In this document: positions 46,797 through 59,202 of the stretch, one piece after another
Numbering within the stretch: position 1 is the stretch's first letter
How the letters are laid out: the number at the start of each line of letters is the position of its first letter
Source of the DNA: Chelydra serpentina
Lineage: Eukaryota > Chordata > Testudines > Chelydridae
Direction of reading: 5' to 3'
Assembly (NCBI GenBank): GCA_037349315.1
Contig: JBAIAC010000059.1
Span: 8,086,001 to 8,150,000, forward strand
Length of the DNA: 64,000 nucleotides
Made by a program: the position numbers and the translations under genes
Notes under the pieces: model-generated
What the model was told of the DNA's origin: nothing
Seen by the model: only the letters and a program-made list of their open reading frames with translations
The model's database searches: none

Positions 46797-46860
46797 ATGA
46801 GTGCAGGGGACTGGACTAGAAGACCTCTCAAGGTCCCTTCCAGTCTTATGATTCAATGAA
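46797..46860 (+). mobile_element. CR1 LINE 3' tail fragment
   Basis: ggggactggactagaagacc, then gtcccttccagtcttatgat, is the CR1 3' UTR end. Confidence 0.8.
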
Positions 46861-46924
46861 TACTACAGAAGTAAGAGGAGACAATTCCCTAAAAGGACTA
46901 TATGGCCTAGAGTGGAATGAGCTC

Positions 46925-47135
46925 AGGTCTTGAAGCCCAGAACTCCTAAATTCTATTCTCATCTCTGCTACTTGGCACTTACACACCTCTTTAGAAATAT
47001 TAGTTACACTTACATCCCTATTAGGTAGATAAATATTATGATCATTTTACAAATGAAGAAAGAGGGGTCAGGAAGAGTAAAAGACTTGCCCAACATCACA
47101 CAGCTAGTAAGTCTCAGAACCAGGTCAGAATTCTG
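46925..47135. repeat. MIR-type relics
   Basis: agaactcctaaattctattc at 46940 resembles the 5' half of a plus-strand MIR. acttgcccaacatcacacag followed by ctagtaag (47084-47111) is the complement of the MIR core. Probably two fragments in opposite orientation. Confidence 0.55.
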
Positions 47136-47988
47136 CCCTTTATCATCATCAATGGCTTTTTTCTAACTGGGCTTAAGCAATGGCATAGGGACAGCAAAAG
47201 GTCAACAACAAAAAATAATTCCATACTATGGAAACAACATACTTCAATGTCAGTCCAAACAAACACTCTGAGTCCATAGTCCCCAAACCAACCACTTAAT
47301 GAGCAGCTATTCAATACTTTGTTTTCTTCTCATTGTTTAATATGTGGCCCTAGGCCTTACTTACTGCACACTGTTCGAACCCTGCTGTGAAAACAGAATT
47401 ATTAATTTTACTTACACTGGAGAGCACTTTACTCTACATATGGTCCCATTGACTTTGTTGGGACTATTTGTGGAGTAACATCCTATCCAAAATGGAGTAA
47501 GTGTATCAGAATCTTGCACAATATACTTAACCCATCCACACACACTCTCTAAAGCTGATGATGTAATGGATGTTTGGATGAAATAATGATGCTATGTAAG
47601 AGATCTAGTGCAACAAATGAAAATAAATTAATGAAGATGAAAGAGTGATTAGATGCTCTTTAATTTAATCACATAATAGTTTAAAATAGGAAACTAAAAG
47701 AATACAACTGACAATCCATTAGAAATGCTGCTATTTATTATTAGAAATACAGTACAGTGAATGGGTTTTCTTGAAAAGTATTTATTTTTAATTGAAGATA
47801 TTACGAGTAAGATTCAAATAAGATTTCCATTATGACCAGGAATCAATCTGTGCCTTCACTTTTCTTCCAACCTTCTTCCCTCCCCAAATAAACAAACAAG
47901 ACTTTGATTTGTTATTTCCAAAATGGGCAAGAAGAAAACTCATGTCTTTCGTTTGCCTACAATGATCTAGTTATTTTTATTTGACATT

Positions 47989-48272
47989 TCTGATCATTCA
48001 CGGAGAATAATAATAGAAGGTTTCTTGTGACTATCACTTTGATGTTTCAACAGCTGGGTTACAATTTTCTCTGTTACAGCTCTTTCCATTATATATATAT
48101 ATTTGATGTTAAGATTGCATCCACTGCTTTTAAAAATGTCTATATACTGAACTGTATAACCTTTACATGTTAGTATAGACAAGTGACACAGTAATCTTTA
48201 TGAGGTACAAGATGGAATGTTCACCCAAGTTATGTATAGCACATACTGTTCAGGGTTAACAGGTTCATCCTT
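47989..48272 (+). repeat. Direct duplication, copy 1
   Basis: This segment of about 284 bp, from tctgatcattcac to ggttcatcctt, recurs at 49453-49723 at roughly 90% identity by eye. Differences include a longer (TA)n tract here and small indels. It is not a repeat family I recognise. Confidence 0.85.
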
Positions 48273-48984
48273 CAGCAGATTATTAATGCTTCAGTGATAC
48301 ACAAAAAGCCAATGTTTACAATAGCTAGATACAGTTTAAAAGCAAATCTCTCTAGCTATAAAAAGCAAATCCTTCTAACAGTTACACTGTTTGACAGACA
48401 AAATGCACTGTGGCTCAGGCTTTGATTAGAAAGATGACAAAGGCAGGGAGTAAAACAAATCAAAAACTTTTTGAAAATTTGAATTCTGCGTAACTGCCAT
48501 TTGCTGTCAAATTCACACTATCGTGATTTTAAAAGGAAATTATTTGTACACAACTATTAACTCTTAAGATAAAATATATTGTATATTCCTTGACTTTAGC
48601 TTTTCTATTTTCTTTTGTTTTCCTCCTATATTCTCTTATTTTTGTGCCTCTCTGTTCAAAGTTTTAATGTTTTAAACGGTGGAGCTTCTTTAAGCTTCTC
48701 TTTCAATGCCTCTGTGCTAAAACAGCAGCAATAATTAATATCAGGCAGCTTATTTCTAGGTGATTATAGCACACTGAGTAATATTACAAAAGCATATGTC
48801 CAAAGGTTGAGTGATTAATTGTTGCAGAAGTATGGTAACTATCCTATAGCGTACTGCCTGGGTTTTCGTTGCTGGCATTATGAAATGTATAAATAAAAAA
48901 TTGGTGATCAATGAACCCCAGGAAGTTCAAGTTTGGAGAAACAGACTGCAACTTTGTCTTATCCAAAGACTCTTAATCTCAAGC

Positions 48985-49410
48985 AGAGCTGGGTGGGAAA
49001 TGGTTTTCCTGGCACACAAGAATTTGAGATTTTGAAAAGTTTTCCTATTCTAAATCACAGGACAAAAATGTCAACCTCAAAAATGTTCATGAACCAAAAA
49101 TTAAAAAATATATAAATAAACAAACATTAAGTGAGTCAAGTGAAACATGTTTTGATTTCAAACTTTGATTTTTTTCTTTTTTCTTTTTTTTTACTATATA
49201 TTAACTTAAATTTCAAAACAACCCCCCAAATGGAACTTTTCATTAGAAATTATAAAAACAAGATGTTTGGACAGCTTTGAAACATTTCTCAAAAAACTTT
49301 TTTTAAATAGGGTTGGTTTTGACAAATGCCCTTTTGGTGAACAGCTTCAACAAATCATCATTTGCTGACCAAAAATAAAAAATGGTTTTGACAAATTCCC
49401 AACCATCTCT
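48985..49410. repeat. T/A-rich MITE-like element
   Basis: The left end is agagctgggtgggaaatggt. The right end, complemented, is agagatggttgggaatttgt. The interior is rich in ttttcaaa/tttgaaaa words. The design matches 60314-60656. It lies between the two copies of the direct duplication. Confidence 0.55.
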
Positions 49411-49452
49411 AAACCAGGATGAACTGATAACAAATAATGGAAACACTTAGGA

Positions 49453-49723
49453 TCTGATCATTCACAGAGAATAGTAATAGGAGGTTTCTTGTGAATATCA
49501 GTTTGATGTTTCAACAGCTGGGTTACAATTTTCTCTATTATATATATTTGATGTTACATTTGCATCCGCTGCTTCTAAAAATGTCTATATACTGAACTGT
49601 ATAACCTTTACATGTTAGTATAGACAAGTGGCACGGTATTATGAATCTTTATGAGGTACATGATGGAATGTTCACCCAAGTTATGTATAGCACATGCTGT
49701 TGAGGGTCAACAGGTTCATCCTT
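49453..49723 (+). repeat. Direct duplication, copy 2
   Basis: Second copy of the 47989-48272 segment, in the same orientation about 1.46 kb away. Shared stretches include tgtttcaacagctgggttac and gaactgtataacctttacat. Confidence 0.85.
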
Positions 49724-52160
49724 ACTGGAAGGAGTAAACCTGGATTGGGTGGAGTGTTGCTTGCTGGATAGTTGCTTAATTATAAGTATTATAATGCTTG
49801 AGCACAGCAGCCTGGTTCAGGCTTTCCACTACCTTTCAAAGGGAGCAGTTTGTCCCCATAGCTAATGTGGGCTGGGAACTGATGGCCTAGCCGTAGGAGC
49901 TGGAACTAGGGGTGCTGCCGCACCCCCTGGCTTGAAGTGGTTTCCATCATATACAGGATTTACAGTTTGGTTCAATGGCTGTCAGTGCCCCTGGGCCTAG
50001 CCATGTCTCTTTGGGCCCACGCTGCAGACAACAGTTACTAGAATTCATTCACTGACATGGAATTGGGACAAGTACCCCAGTTCTTCAGCTCCCAAAACCA
50101 CAGATTTCTACTATGTACACTAAGAATGATCTACCATAACATGTACCATTCCTATACCATGGTGAACCTCTACAGAGTAGAATAGTAATAATAGTTTTCT
50201 TAACTTCTGTATAGGCCAGCCACTAGAATGTAACATCCCCATTTCCCATACACATCCACAGAGCCAATATAATAGTGTGCCAGTTCTTATGATTGTCAGG
50301 TCTCTTCCTGGCACTCTGGAGCACTAGGACTAGAATCCAGACAACTTATTGCATAGGTCTGGTATACCCGTTTCGCTAGAAGTGCATCACCCACACCGCG
50401 CAGGGCAGGATTTGGTCCTCAGTTTGGATACTCCTCAAACATTTCAGTAGCAAATCCTAAATATAGCCTCTCTGGTCTAGAAATTTGGCTAAAAATAACA
50501 CAGCGTTTACCATCTACATCATTTTCCATTTTAAAAGTGTTTTATAAATGTATGGCTTGATTCTGACCTCAGACCGCTTCTACTTCTGTATAATTCTACT
50601 GATTTCAATGAAGTTGCTCCTGTATACAACAGCATATGACAGATCAGAATGAGTCCTGTTCTCTAACTCAGCCCTTTGTGGCACTTTGTGAAGTGCCAAG
50701 AGATCAGATTCTCTTTGTAAAATTTCCAATTCTCCCACATCGACATATGTCCTGCCCACATAGACATTCTCCAGGGACAGCAGTCTTCCCTCTCCCAGCA
50801 TTTTGGTGCTTCTCCTTGGGGTATCAGGCAACCCAGAGAGTGGACGGCCAGGCAAAAACAAAGTGGGTAAAAAGCAAATCAAAACATTTTAAAACCTCAA
50901 AAAGAGGTTGAATTTGATTCTTATTTTCATACAAAATCATCTTGTTCATCTATTATGAAAGAAAGGAAAACAGGCCTGTGCATTTACTGGGCACCAGACA
51001 TGAGTATGACATGCTGGTACAACTAAACAGTAAGATCCAAACTTCCAAAGTCATTTCCTTTTAAATAAGTATGGATTAGTACAGTATGGTGGATTAACTG
51101 GTTAAATTCAGCACAGGAATAATGGATGCTGAAACTTCTGACATTTAATTTAAAGTATTTTCTAATATTAAGCTGCTGCATTACTATAGCCTGCAATTTT
51201 CTACCATGTCAATAAATTAAACTTGTTCTGATGTAGTTTGGACCTTCAATTATAATGATGCTCCAACCTTGTCAGACTCAATCAGGCATGAAATGGTTTG
51301 ATGATCCTATATACAGAGGCACTCTTACTCTAAAATATAAAACGGTAAAGGTTAAAGCTGCAGTTAAAAACAAGAAAAATGGCTCTCCTATGACACTAAA
51401 ATAAGGAAATTCCCATTCCTCCCCTTAGGAAGTTAAGCACCGTACTTTAGCTCAAGAGTGATTAATAATTTTTTTTAAATCATTACTTGCCTCTGCTTAT
51501 ACCACAGACATCATAATGGCAAGTGGGCTCACTTTGAAAAGAAGAAACCAGGACCTGTTCAACAAGACACTGGGCAAACCCTGAACCTGCCCCGGAAGAG
51601 TGCAAAATAATGCCCCTATTATGGAATAAGCAGTTGTAACTTTACAATATCAGCAGGGTCAGGGGCAGTGTGTAACTGCATCACCCCAGGAACAAGCCAG
51701 AGATTGAACTGTGGTTCAGAGGTGCTATTCCGTCCCTTGATGCCCCACTTCTCATCGGAGGATGAGTATGGGACTTAACTCCTTTTTATGGAACAGCAAC
51801 TCTGTGCTGCATGCCTGGCCAGCTACTCCTGTTAGTCTCTTCCCCCTCCTCACCCATTTGTTCACTGAGGGGGAGCATCAGGTAGAAAGCACTTTCTCCC
51901 TTTCCCCCCACCACACAGGCAAAGTCACACTCTGAGCAGGGGCTGGGAGGAGGGCAGGTTTAGTTCCCCTTAATGATGTGTGGGGCAAAGGGCTGGGAGT
52001 TGTCTACGCTGCTATGATCTGTGGTAGTTTTCAGGTGGAAGAACAGATGCACAAAAAGAGAACTTTCCCTTTCTAGTCACAAATAGTTGCAGTCATTATA
52101 TAAGCCATTTAGAAGACATCTACACAAAAGTTACTTGCAAGTGCAACTAGCTAGATACCG
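49724..52160. other. Non-coding stretch
   Basis: No gene is supported. A weak palindromic element of the ggtcagaatt family may lie near 50550-50650 (gattctgacctcag / cagatcagaat). The overlapping frames on both strands at 50580-50911 have no recognisable similarity. Confidence 0.4.
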
Positions 52161-52958
52161 TGACATACTGTAACCTGTGTTACCCCCCATGCCCACATGT
52201 TCACCATTGCTATATATTTTGTACAAAGTATGCCTTGTGGGGTATTACTTGAAAAGTTTTGATTTGATGAACCTCATTATCCCGTTGAAATGTATGTATC
52301 AATGTATATTAAGTTATGAGAGGTTTTGCTATATGTTAGTCACTGAAACATATTGTGAGTCTGGGAATGCCCACAGACTAGCCCCTCAGAGAGGACAAAG
52401 GAACTGTAAACACAGAGGCCTTACATGCCAAACCTCATACAGACAAAAGGTGCAAGCAAGAATTTGCAATTATAATGAAGGACTCTCAGCAGAGCACCTA
52501 CACAATGGGGCTGCCTAAACCCCATGACACAGCAAGGATTTTTCTAGTATCTGGAGAGAAGTCTTAATGAGGGACAGTGATACCACCACTGGGCCTGCCT
52601 CTTCCCACATCTGTATGCAAGGAAGCAAGATTGTCTGGAAAACAAAGATCTCCATTGAGATTTTGGGAGGGGCTGGACCTAACTGTAAGGCATTCCAGTT
52701 AGCATGAACTTCTGTGAAGTTTTGGGTGAGAAAAATCCTCTTGCTTTAAGAATTATTAGCCTGGTGAAGTTTAGGATTTAGAAGATTGCAGTTTTGGCTA
52801 TTTTATTTCCTTTTGTGACCAATTCTAATCTTCTGTGCCAATACCACTTAAAATCTATCTTTCTCTAGTTAATAAATTTATTTGGGTGTTTAATCTCGAC
52901 CAGTGAGTTTGTCTACAGTGCTAGGGGGTTCTGTTCAGATTACAGAGTCCAAGTCACA
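52161..52958 (+). mobile_element. Probable solo LTR
   Basis: It starts tgacatactgtaacctgtg and ends near cagagtccaagtcaca (TG...CA). A polyadenylation signal (gttaataaatttatttgggt, about 52860-52880) lies near the 3' end as expected for U3-R-U5. The 5' part resembles 44405-44770. I could not find matching target duplications, so the borders are approximate. Confidence 0.55.
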
Positions 52959-53542
52959 ACCTAGCCACTCTGTTTAATTGTTAAATTCCAAGACAATGTA
53001 GCTGCATCTTTTGGAACAAGGCCATTTTATTATTGCAAATGACTGTGAAGTTATTAAAAGAAAATCCAAAAGGTGGTTAAAAGACTTTATGATGGTGTTA
53101 GTAACAAATTAAATGAGGACTTCCAGCTGGTAACACAGAACACATTAGTGCACTTCCTAGCATAAGCGTGGTTAATGCTGAGAAAAGCTGTATGTATCCT
53201 GAACACAGCTGCAATAAATTCTTGCCAACCTGTTTTAATCTATGTCTCAGAGGACCTTGGGAAGTTCACCTGATATTGTAGTCTAGAGTACATGATTATT
53301 TCAAGACACTTAGCAGAAATGCAAGACACGCAAAGAGATAATCCAAAGTATCTGGACCAAAATATTCTTGATATCAAAAGGCATTAAAAATGTAGAACCA
53401 AAAGAGTGACCAAGGTGGCCCATGGAATGCCAGATGACACAAGTATCATGACTGTTTTTCCCCCCCTTTCAAAAACAACATATTCCATTGAGTGCTTTTT
53501 TGTTAAAACTAAATTACTAACCATCCCTGTTAAGAAACAGGG

Positions 53543-53631
53543 GTCAAATTCTCTGCTTGTGTTATGTAAATGAGCTTAAAACCTGGACTTCAATGGAGTT
53601 TTTCCCATTTTACTCTAGTGGAGAATTTGAC
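53543..53631. repeat. Short palindromic MITE-like element
   Basis: gtcaaattctc (53543-53553) and gagaatttgac (53621-53631) are a perfect 11-bp inverted pair around ggacttcaatggagttt. It is a member of the same small-palindrome family as 4560-4645. The rest of 52959-54717 shows no gene. Confidence 0.65.
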
Positions 53632-54717
53632 TTCAGATAATTTGTAGACACCTAGAAAGCCACCATGTCTTAAAGTGTTCTCTGAAGGAGAAAGAATAAA
53701 TGTTTTGCTCTTTTTTGTCATCTTTCGGATCTACAGAATCAGTTCTTCCTGACCAGACCTCCTTATTGTTGCCTTCCATGGTGAGCTACTTTAACTCAGT
53801 GACAGTGGTGAATGGTGACATTTAGGCCTGTTTTGATTAAACTGAAGAGCTTTACTCTCAGAGTACTGGCAATTGTTTTGAACACAATAAGATTTTATTT
53901 TTAAATTAACTTTTATAATATTGAGGTGTCAGACAAGTTGACAGGACTGGAATAGAAAAGCTTTTAAAGAACTCATGTTTTTGCCTCTCCCTTCATGTTA
54001 ATCATCACTTGAGAAGCTAGCGTGATCATTGCCTATCTCCTAAATGTTTTTTTGGGTTACCACAGCCAGTCTGTGAGTTGGGAGGCATCTGAAGAGACCA
54101 AGATTTCCAACCTTTGTCACGGGGGAATAGTCAACAGAAATGCCCAAGCTATTATTTTGAGAATCTCCTGCTCAATAAAACTTACTGCTGCCTTTTGTGA
54201 CTCTGAAAACCCTTTGCCAACAGTCAATAGCAGTTAGGAGTATTCAAGCTGTTTTCTCATTTCAATTTTAATTGCTGTACTTCAGCTTTGTACAGAACTG
54301 CTGACATAATGTTGCTATTGTACACAGTTTCCAGGAAGGTTTATGTATACTGCACTTGAGAGAATGGTACAGAAAGCTTTGCCAGTAAATAAGTACCAGA
54401 TATCAACACAGGGCTAAATCTTCCCCTCTACCTCTGAGAGTGGAGAGGACCTTCATCTGGCACACAGAGGTTTGTGGGGATGTCAGGAAGAAGACAGAAG
54501 GGAGAAAAATGTCAGCTCCCCGACCCTGCAGAAATCCCAATCTGGGTGTATCACAGACTGGGCTCTCCACACTGGAGGAGAGCAAATCCAGAACAAGAAT
54601 ATGGCCACTCTACATAGCATAATTCCCTTCCAAATGTATAGAGAATCCCCACCTAAAACAATACTGCTGATGGTGAATGTCCCAACTGCTAATGAGACAT
54701 TCAGAAGCTTTAGAAAA

Positions 54718-57260
54718 CACTGGTCTACAATTTTTGAGAAGTCGTCTGCTTCAGAGATAAAATGTGCTATTTAGTACGTATTTTGATGTGCTGAATTCAA
54801 ATATGACAATTAAAACAACTGGCTACTGTTTCTAAGATATTCAAGTTTTTACATTTTATGTCTATGTATATTATGTAAATAGTAGAGTTTTAATCATAAA
54901 TTGTAAACCTAGGTCTTTTCATGTGTTTATGGTTGCTTTACATGATACTATTTCACCTGTCCTGTTTATGTAACACTTTAAAAATCAGCATAGGGGTTAT
55001 ATAAATAAAATGTATTATGAAACAAAAGGCAAAAAACTATTATGTACATAGTTTAGTCCTATTCAGTGTCTACTCGGCGCTTCTTGGCTTGTCTCTTGTA
55101 TTCATTAAATGGAGCATCTCTTGTCACTGTCCAGCAATAGTCTGCAAGCATTGATGGGCTCCATTTGCCCTGATAGTGTTTCTCCATTGTTGCAATGTCC
55201 TGGTGAAATCGCTCGCCGTGCTCGTCGCTCACTGCTCCGCAGTTCGGTGGAAAAAAATCTAGATGAGAGTGCAAAAAATGTATCTTTAGTGACATGTTGC
55301 AACCAAGGCTTTTGTATGCCTTGAGGAGGTTTTCCACCAACAACCTGTAGTTGTCTGCCTTGTTGTTTCTGAGAAAATGTATTGCCACTAACTGGAAGGC
55401 TTTCCATGCCTTTTTTCCCTTGCCACACAGTGCATGGTCAAATGCATCATCTCGAAGAAGTTCACGAATCTGAGGACCAACAAAGACACCTTCCTTTATC
55501 TTAGCTTCACTTAACCTTGGAAATTTTCCACAGAGGTACTTGAAAGCTGCTTGTGTTTTGTCAATGGCCTTGACAAAGTTCTTCATCAGACCCAGCTTGA
55601 TGTGTAAGGGTGGTAACAAAATCTTCCTTGATTCAACAAGTGGTGGATGCTGAACACTTTTCCTCCCAGGCTCCAATGACTGTCGGAGTGGCCAATCTTT
55701 CTTGATGTAGTGGGAATCTCTTGCACGACTATCCCATTCGCAGAGAAAACAAGAGTACTTTGTGTATCCAGTCTGCAGACCAAGCAAGAGAGCAACAACC
55801 TTCAAATCACCACAAAGCTGCCACTGATGTTGGTCATAGTTTATGTACCTCAAAAGTTGTTTCATGTTGTCATAGGTTTCCTTCATATGGACTGCATGAC
55901 CAACTGGAATTGATGGCAAAACATTGCCATTATGCAGTAGAACAGCTTTAAGACTCGTCTTCGATGAATCAATGAACAGTCTCCACTCATCTGGATCGTG
56001 AACGATGTTGAGGGCTGCCATCACACCATCGATGTTGTTGCAGGCTACAAGATCACCTTCCATGAAGAAGAATGGGGCAAGATCCTTTTGACGGTCATGG
56101 GACATGGAAACCCTAACATCACCTGCCAGGAGATTCCACGGCTGTAGTCTGGAGCCCAAAAGCTCTGCCTTACTCTTGGGTAGTTCCAAATCCCTGACAA
56201 AGTCATTCAGTTCACCTTGTGTTATGAGGTGTGGATCAGAGGAGGAGGATGGGAGAAAATGTGGGTCCTGTGACATTGATGGTTCAGGACCAGAAGTTTC
56301 ATCCTCTTCCTCGTCTGACTCAAGTGAGAATGATTCTGGTGCATCAGGAACCGGCAGTCCTTCTCCGTGGGGTACTGGGCGTATAGCTGATGGAATGTTT
56401 GGAGAATGCACAGTCCACTTTTTCACACCTTTTGACACACCTTTCCCAACTGGAGGCACCATGCAGAAGTAACAATTGCTGGTATGATCTGTTAGCTCTC
56501 TCCAAATCATTGGCACTGCAAAAGGCATAGATTTCCTTTTCCTGCTCAACCACTGGCGAAGATTTGTTGCACAAGTGTTGCAGCATATGTGTGGGGCCCA
56601 CCTCTTGTCCTGATCTCCAATTTTGCAGCCAAAAGAAAGGTGATAGGCTTTCTTAACCATAGTGGTTATACTGCGCTTTTGTGATGCAAAAGTCACTTCA
56701 CCACAAACATAGCAGAAGTTATCTGCACTGTTCACACAAGTACAAGGCATCTCTGCTCACTTTGGCTAAACAGAAATGTGTCCCTTTGCAAAATCAAACA
56801 CTGACAAATACGAGAGCACGACACTGCATGATTTCTAGAGCTGATATAGGGCAATTTGTTCAGCAGAGTGATGTAAGCTTCGTTATGATTGCATCATCCA
56901 TGACTTCTAGGAATAACATGATGCAATTCATCTCATGTATGACGCAATACCAGCTTCAGATTGCATCATTCACTGTTTTGCCTAAAAAGCAAGTACTGTC
57001 CAAACCCAGTCATAGATTTATTCATAGATCCAGTCAAAGATGTATTTTAGTCATTTCTGGTTTAAATTGAGATCCCTTCCCTTTATAACTCACTTATCCT
57101 CCGCCATTCCCAAGTCAAGGGTCGTATATACTGACCCAATAGCATGTCTTGAAAACTAGAGCCAATCAACAATTTTAAGCATCATTTTGGTTCTCAGTGA
57201 CCCAGAATTAGTAAAGTTTGACTACATTTATTTCAGAAGCATTTTGGCTGTAGAGCAGTG
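54718..57260 (-). mobile_element. CACTG-ended DNA transposon, probably CMC/Chapaev-type
   Basis: The left end is cactggtctaca and the right end, complemented, is cactgctctaca (11 of 12 matching). A second matched block inside each end reads gcttcagagataaaatgt / gcttctgaaataaatgta. The CACTG start is characteristic of the CMC superfamily (CACTA, Mirage, Chapaev). Flanking bases aaaa / aaac give at best a weak 3-4-bp duplication. The 2543-bp interior holds one long uninterrupted minus-strand gene (55059-56750). Its upstream region (56760-57200) contains repeated gatgca(a/t)t-type words. Superfamily assignment is inference. Confidence 0.7.
55059..56750 (-). CDS. Intact transposase-like protein, 563 aa
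   Basis: By far the longest open frame in the window. Residues 1-100 are Cys/His-rich: CTC (3-5), CYVC (13-16), HICCNTC (54-60) and CYFC (93-96), a likely zinc-binding DNA-contact domain. An acidic linker (SDEEEDE, 145-151) follows. The core has LFIDSSKTSLK with Asp261, CGDLKVV with Asp315, CFLCEWD (334-340), PPLHIKLGLM (380-389), FLHSHLDFFPPN (492-503) and SDEHGERFHQD with Glu510/Glu513. Asp261, Asp315 and one of these glutamates could form a DDE triad, with CxxC and His pairs between as in RAG1/CMC-type transposases. The C-terminus (KRQAKKRR, 552-559) looks like a nuclear localisation signal. Near-identical proteins are widespread as uncharacterised predictions in animals (from memory). The start at 56750 is the first Met before the Cys-rich domain. 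A single-exon gene inside inverted repeats supports a transposase; the catalytic assignment is inference. Confidence 0.75.
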   Translation of the reverse strand: MPCTCVNSADNFCYVCGEVTFASQKRSITTMVKKAYHLSFGCKIGDQDKRWAPHICCNTCATNLRQWLSRKRKSMPFAVPMIWRELTDHTSNCYFCMVPPVGKGVSKGVKKWTVHSPNIPSAIRPVPHGEGLPVPDAPESFSLESDEEEDETSGPEPSMSQDPHFLPSSSSDPHLITQGELNDFVRDLELPKSKAELLGSRLQPWNLLAGDVRVSMSHDRQKDLAPFFFMEGDLVACNNIDGVMAALNIVHDPDEWRLFIDSSKTSLKAVLLHNGNVLPSIPVGHAVHMKETYDNMKQLLRYINYDQHQWQLCGDLKVVALLLGLQTGYTKYSCFLCEWDSRARDSHYIKKDWPLRQSLEPGRKSVQHPPLVESRKILLPPLHIKLGLMKNFVKAIDKTQAAFKYLCGKFPRLSEAKIKEGVFVGPQIRELLRDDAFDHALCGKGKKAWKAFQLVAIHFLRNNKADNYRLLVENLLKAYKSLGCNMSLKIHFLHSHLDFFPPNCGAVSDEHGERFHQDIATMEKHYQGKWSPSMLADYCWTVTRDAPFNEYKRQAKKRRVDTE

Positions 57261-57594
57261 AAACAGGGAGGCATTGCAAGCCCAGATTCTCATGAGGCCT
57301 TCATAGGGACCTTCATAGACTAAAAAAGATTTGAGAGAGTTGAATGCCATGCCTATTCCATGAGGGGAGAAAACCCTGCTTCTTTATGCAGTGTTAGTGA
57401 CTGAGAGAAAACGCCACAAGTGGAAGCTTAAGAAATTTCCTGCCACGTGGATTTTCTTCTTATAATTCTTCCATGTGTAGCACCTTAATGGTCAATCATG
57501 TTCAAAAATATTTTTATGTTGTATTCTGCCAATTATTAGGATTTTTACAGGATGCACATAGGTTAAAAGTGGCACATAGCCTATTATTTGTATT

Positions 57595-58010
57595 ACAGTA
57601 ATGCATAGAGGCCTCATCTCTGACCAGGGCCCCATTGTACTAAGCACTGTAAAATGTTTAAAAAAAAAGAAAAGAAATAAAATGGCAAACAGCTTACAAT
57701 CATATAATGGGAGCATAAACCAAAGGAGTTATAGTGTTTTCACACAAAAAGACTGTAAATATTGGGTGATAACATATACGTTAATATAGCACATCAAGAT
57801 TAGATGTCTTTCTAAAAGATATGATCTAACTCAACCATAAATTGTCAGGCTTTATGCAAGAATTGATGGGTGATATTCTATGGTCTGCATTATCCTGAAG
57901 TCAGACTAGATAACAGCTGGGATTGTCTCTTTTCATTGTACAGTGCCCAGAACAATGGGTCTCCAATCTCTATCAGGGCCTAATACTTATTTAATAATAA
58001 TGGCCCATAT
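57595..58010. repeat. Old interspersed-repeat tails
   Basis: gcctcatctctgaccagggc with ccccattgtactaagcactg (57608-57650), a CR1-like cagactagata piece (about 57900), and cagtgcccagaacaatgggt followed by ttaataataatgg (57940-58002) are tails of old repeats, the last like that near 715-865. No gene is present between 57261 and 59190; 58725-59035 is a T/A-rich low-complexity segment of the 48985 type. Confidence 0.4.
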
Positions 58011-59202
58011 AGACCTTAAATAGTAATAATCCCAAATGCTAATATTAAGCCATTGGAATATTTGTTTCACATGTAAAAACATATTCACTTGAAATGGATT
58101 TATAACAGAAATCCAAATCTGAAGTTCCAACCACCAAATGAACCTTTTATTTGAAGAGATGGGGTGTCAAAATCCAGACAAACTCAGACATGAATTTCAC
58201 CACCAGGCTCCATTTGTATTGCCTTATTCAAAAAAATTATTATTAGGGCCACTGTTCTTGGTTAAAATTGGGAGAAAGTGCTAAAGCTCAGAGAAATCAG
58301 GACAATTATGAGAAGGCCCAAGCCTGTTTGGTGGTATCTAAACTATATTTGATGAACCAGACAGGATTCCAAGTTTCCACCTCCCCACCCGCCTCCCCGT
58401 CTGCTCCCCAAATATCTGAATCCCACTCCCCACCCTCATGTAAAATAGGCTTGACTCAAGAGCATGTAGCAGCAGCCTGGGTAACAGACTCCTCCTTGCC
58501 CCCTCCCCAGAGCCTCAACTGCTGCCATGGGGCTGGGGGCAGCTGGCTGATGGAATCATTTGCCCTTTAATCCTGTGCATACTTAGCTACTGATCCCATC
58601 CCTCTTCACAGAGGAATTCTTTATAGAGCCAGGCTTCCGTTTTTCTATATTACTGTCTTTAAATATGACTAGGAACCTTACCAACGAACGCCCTTGCTGG
58701 CCTTTATCTAGCTGTTTCCAATGATGTAACTCCAATTACAGCTGACTGAAATTTTTTGATGAGATTTTACTTTTAAACCAAAAAAATGACCTTTTGTTTT
58801 TTTGGAAACAAAAACTTTTACATAAAATTTTAGTTTCCTTCAAAACTTTCCAGCTTTTCAAGGTTTTCAAAAAACAAAATCAACCAGAAAAACTGAAAAA
58901 AGATTAGTTTTTTATTTTTCACACAGAAAAGTTTGAGAATGTATTGACGATATGGGGAAAGATAGATTTTTTTTTTTGTTCCTTCCATAAAAGTTGGAGT
59001 AAAATCTGACCATTTTCCAACCAGTGTTGGTTCTGTCCCCACTGATCCTCTACTATTCCTATCCATTTACAAACAGCACCAAACGTAGGGGGAAAGCATT
59101 GATATTTGTGCTTGTGACCCAGAGAGTCCCTCAATGCCAGCTGGCAGAGGGCACGGCATAACACAACACATCAGACCTGACACACTCATAGCCCCAACAC
59201 AT

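Noticed and set aside
55105..56601. Additional frames on both strands inside the 563-codon gene
   Set aside because: Shadows of the long frame; none shows domain similarity.
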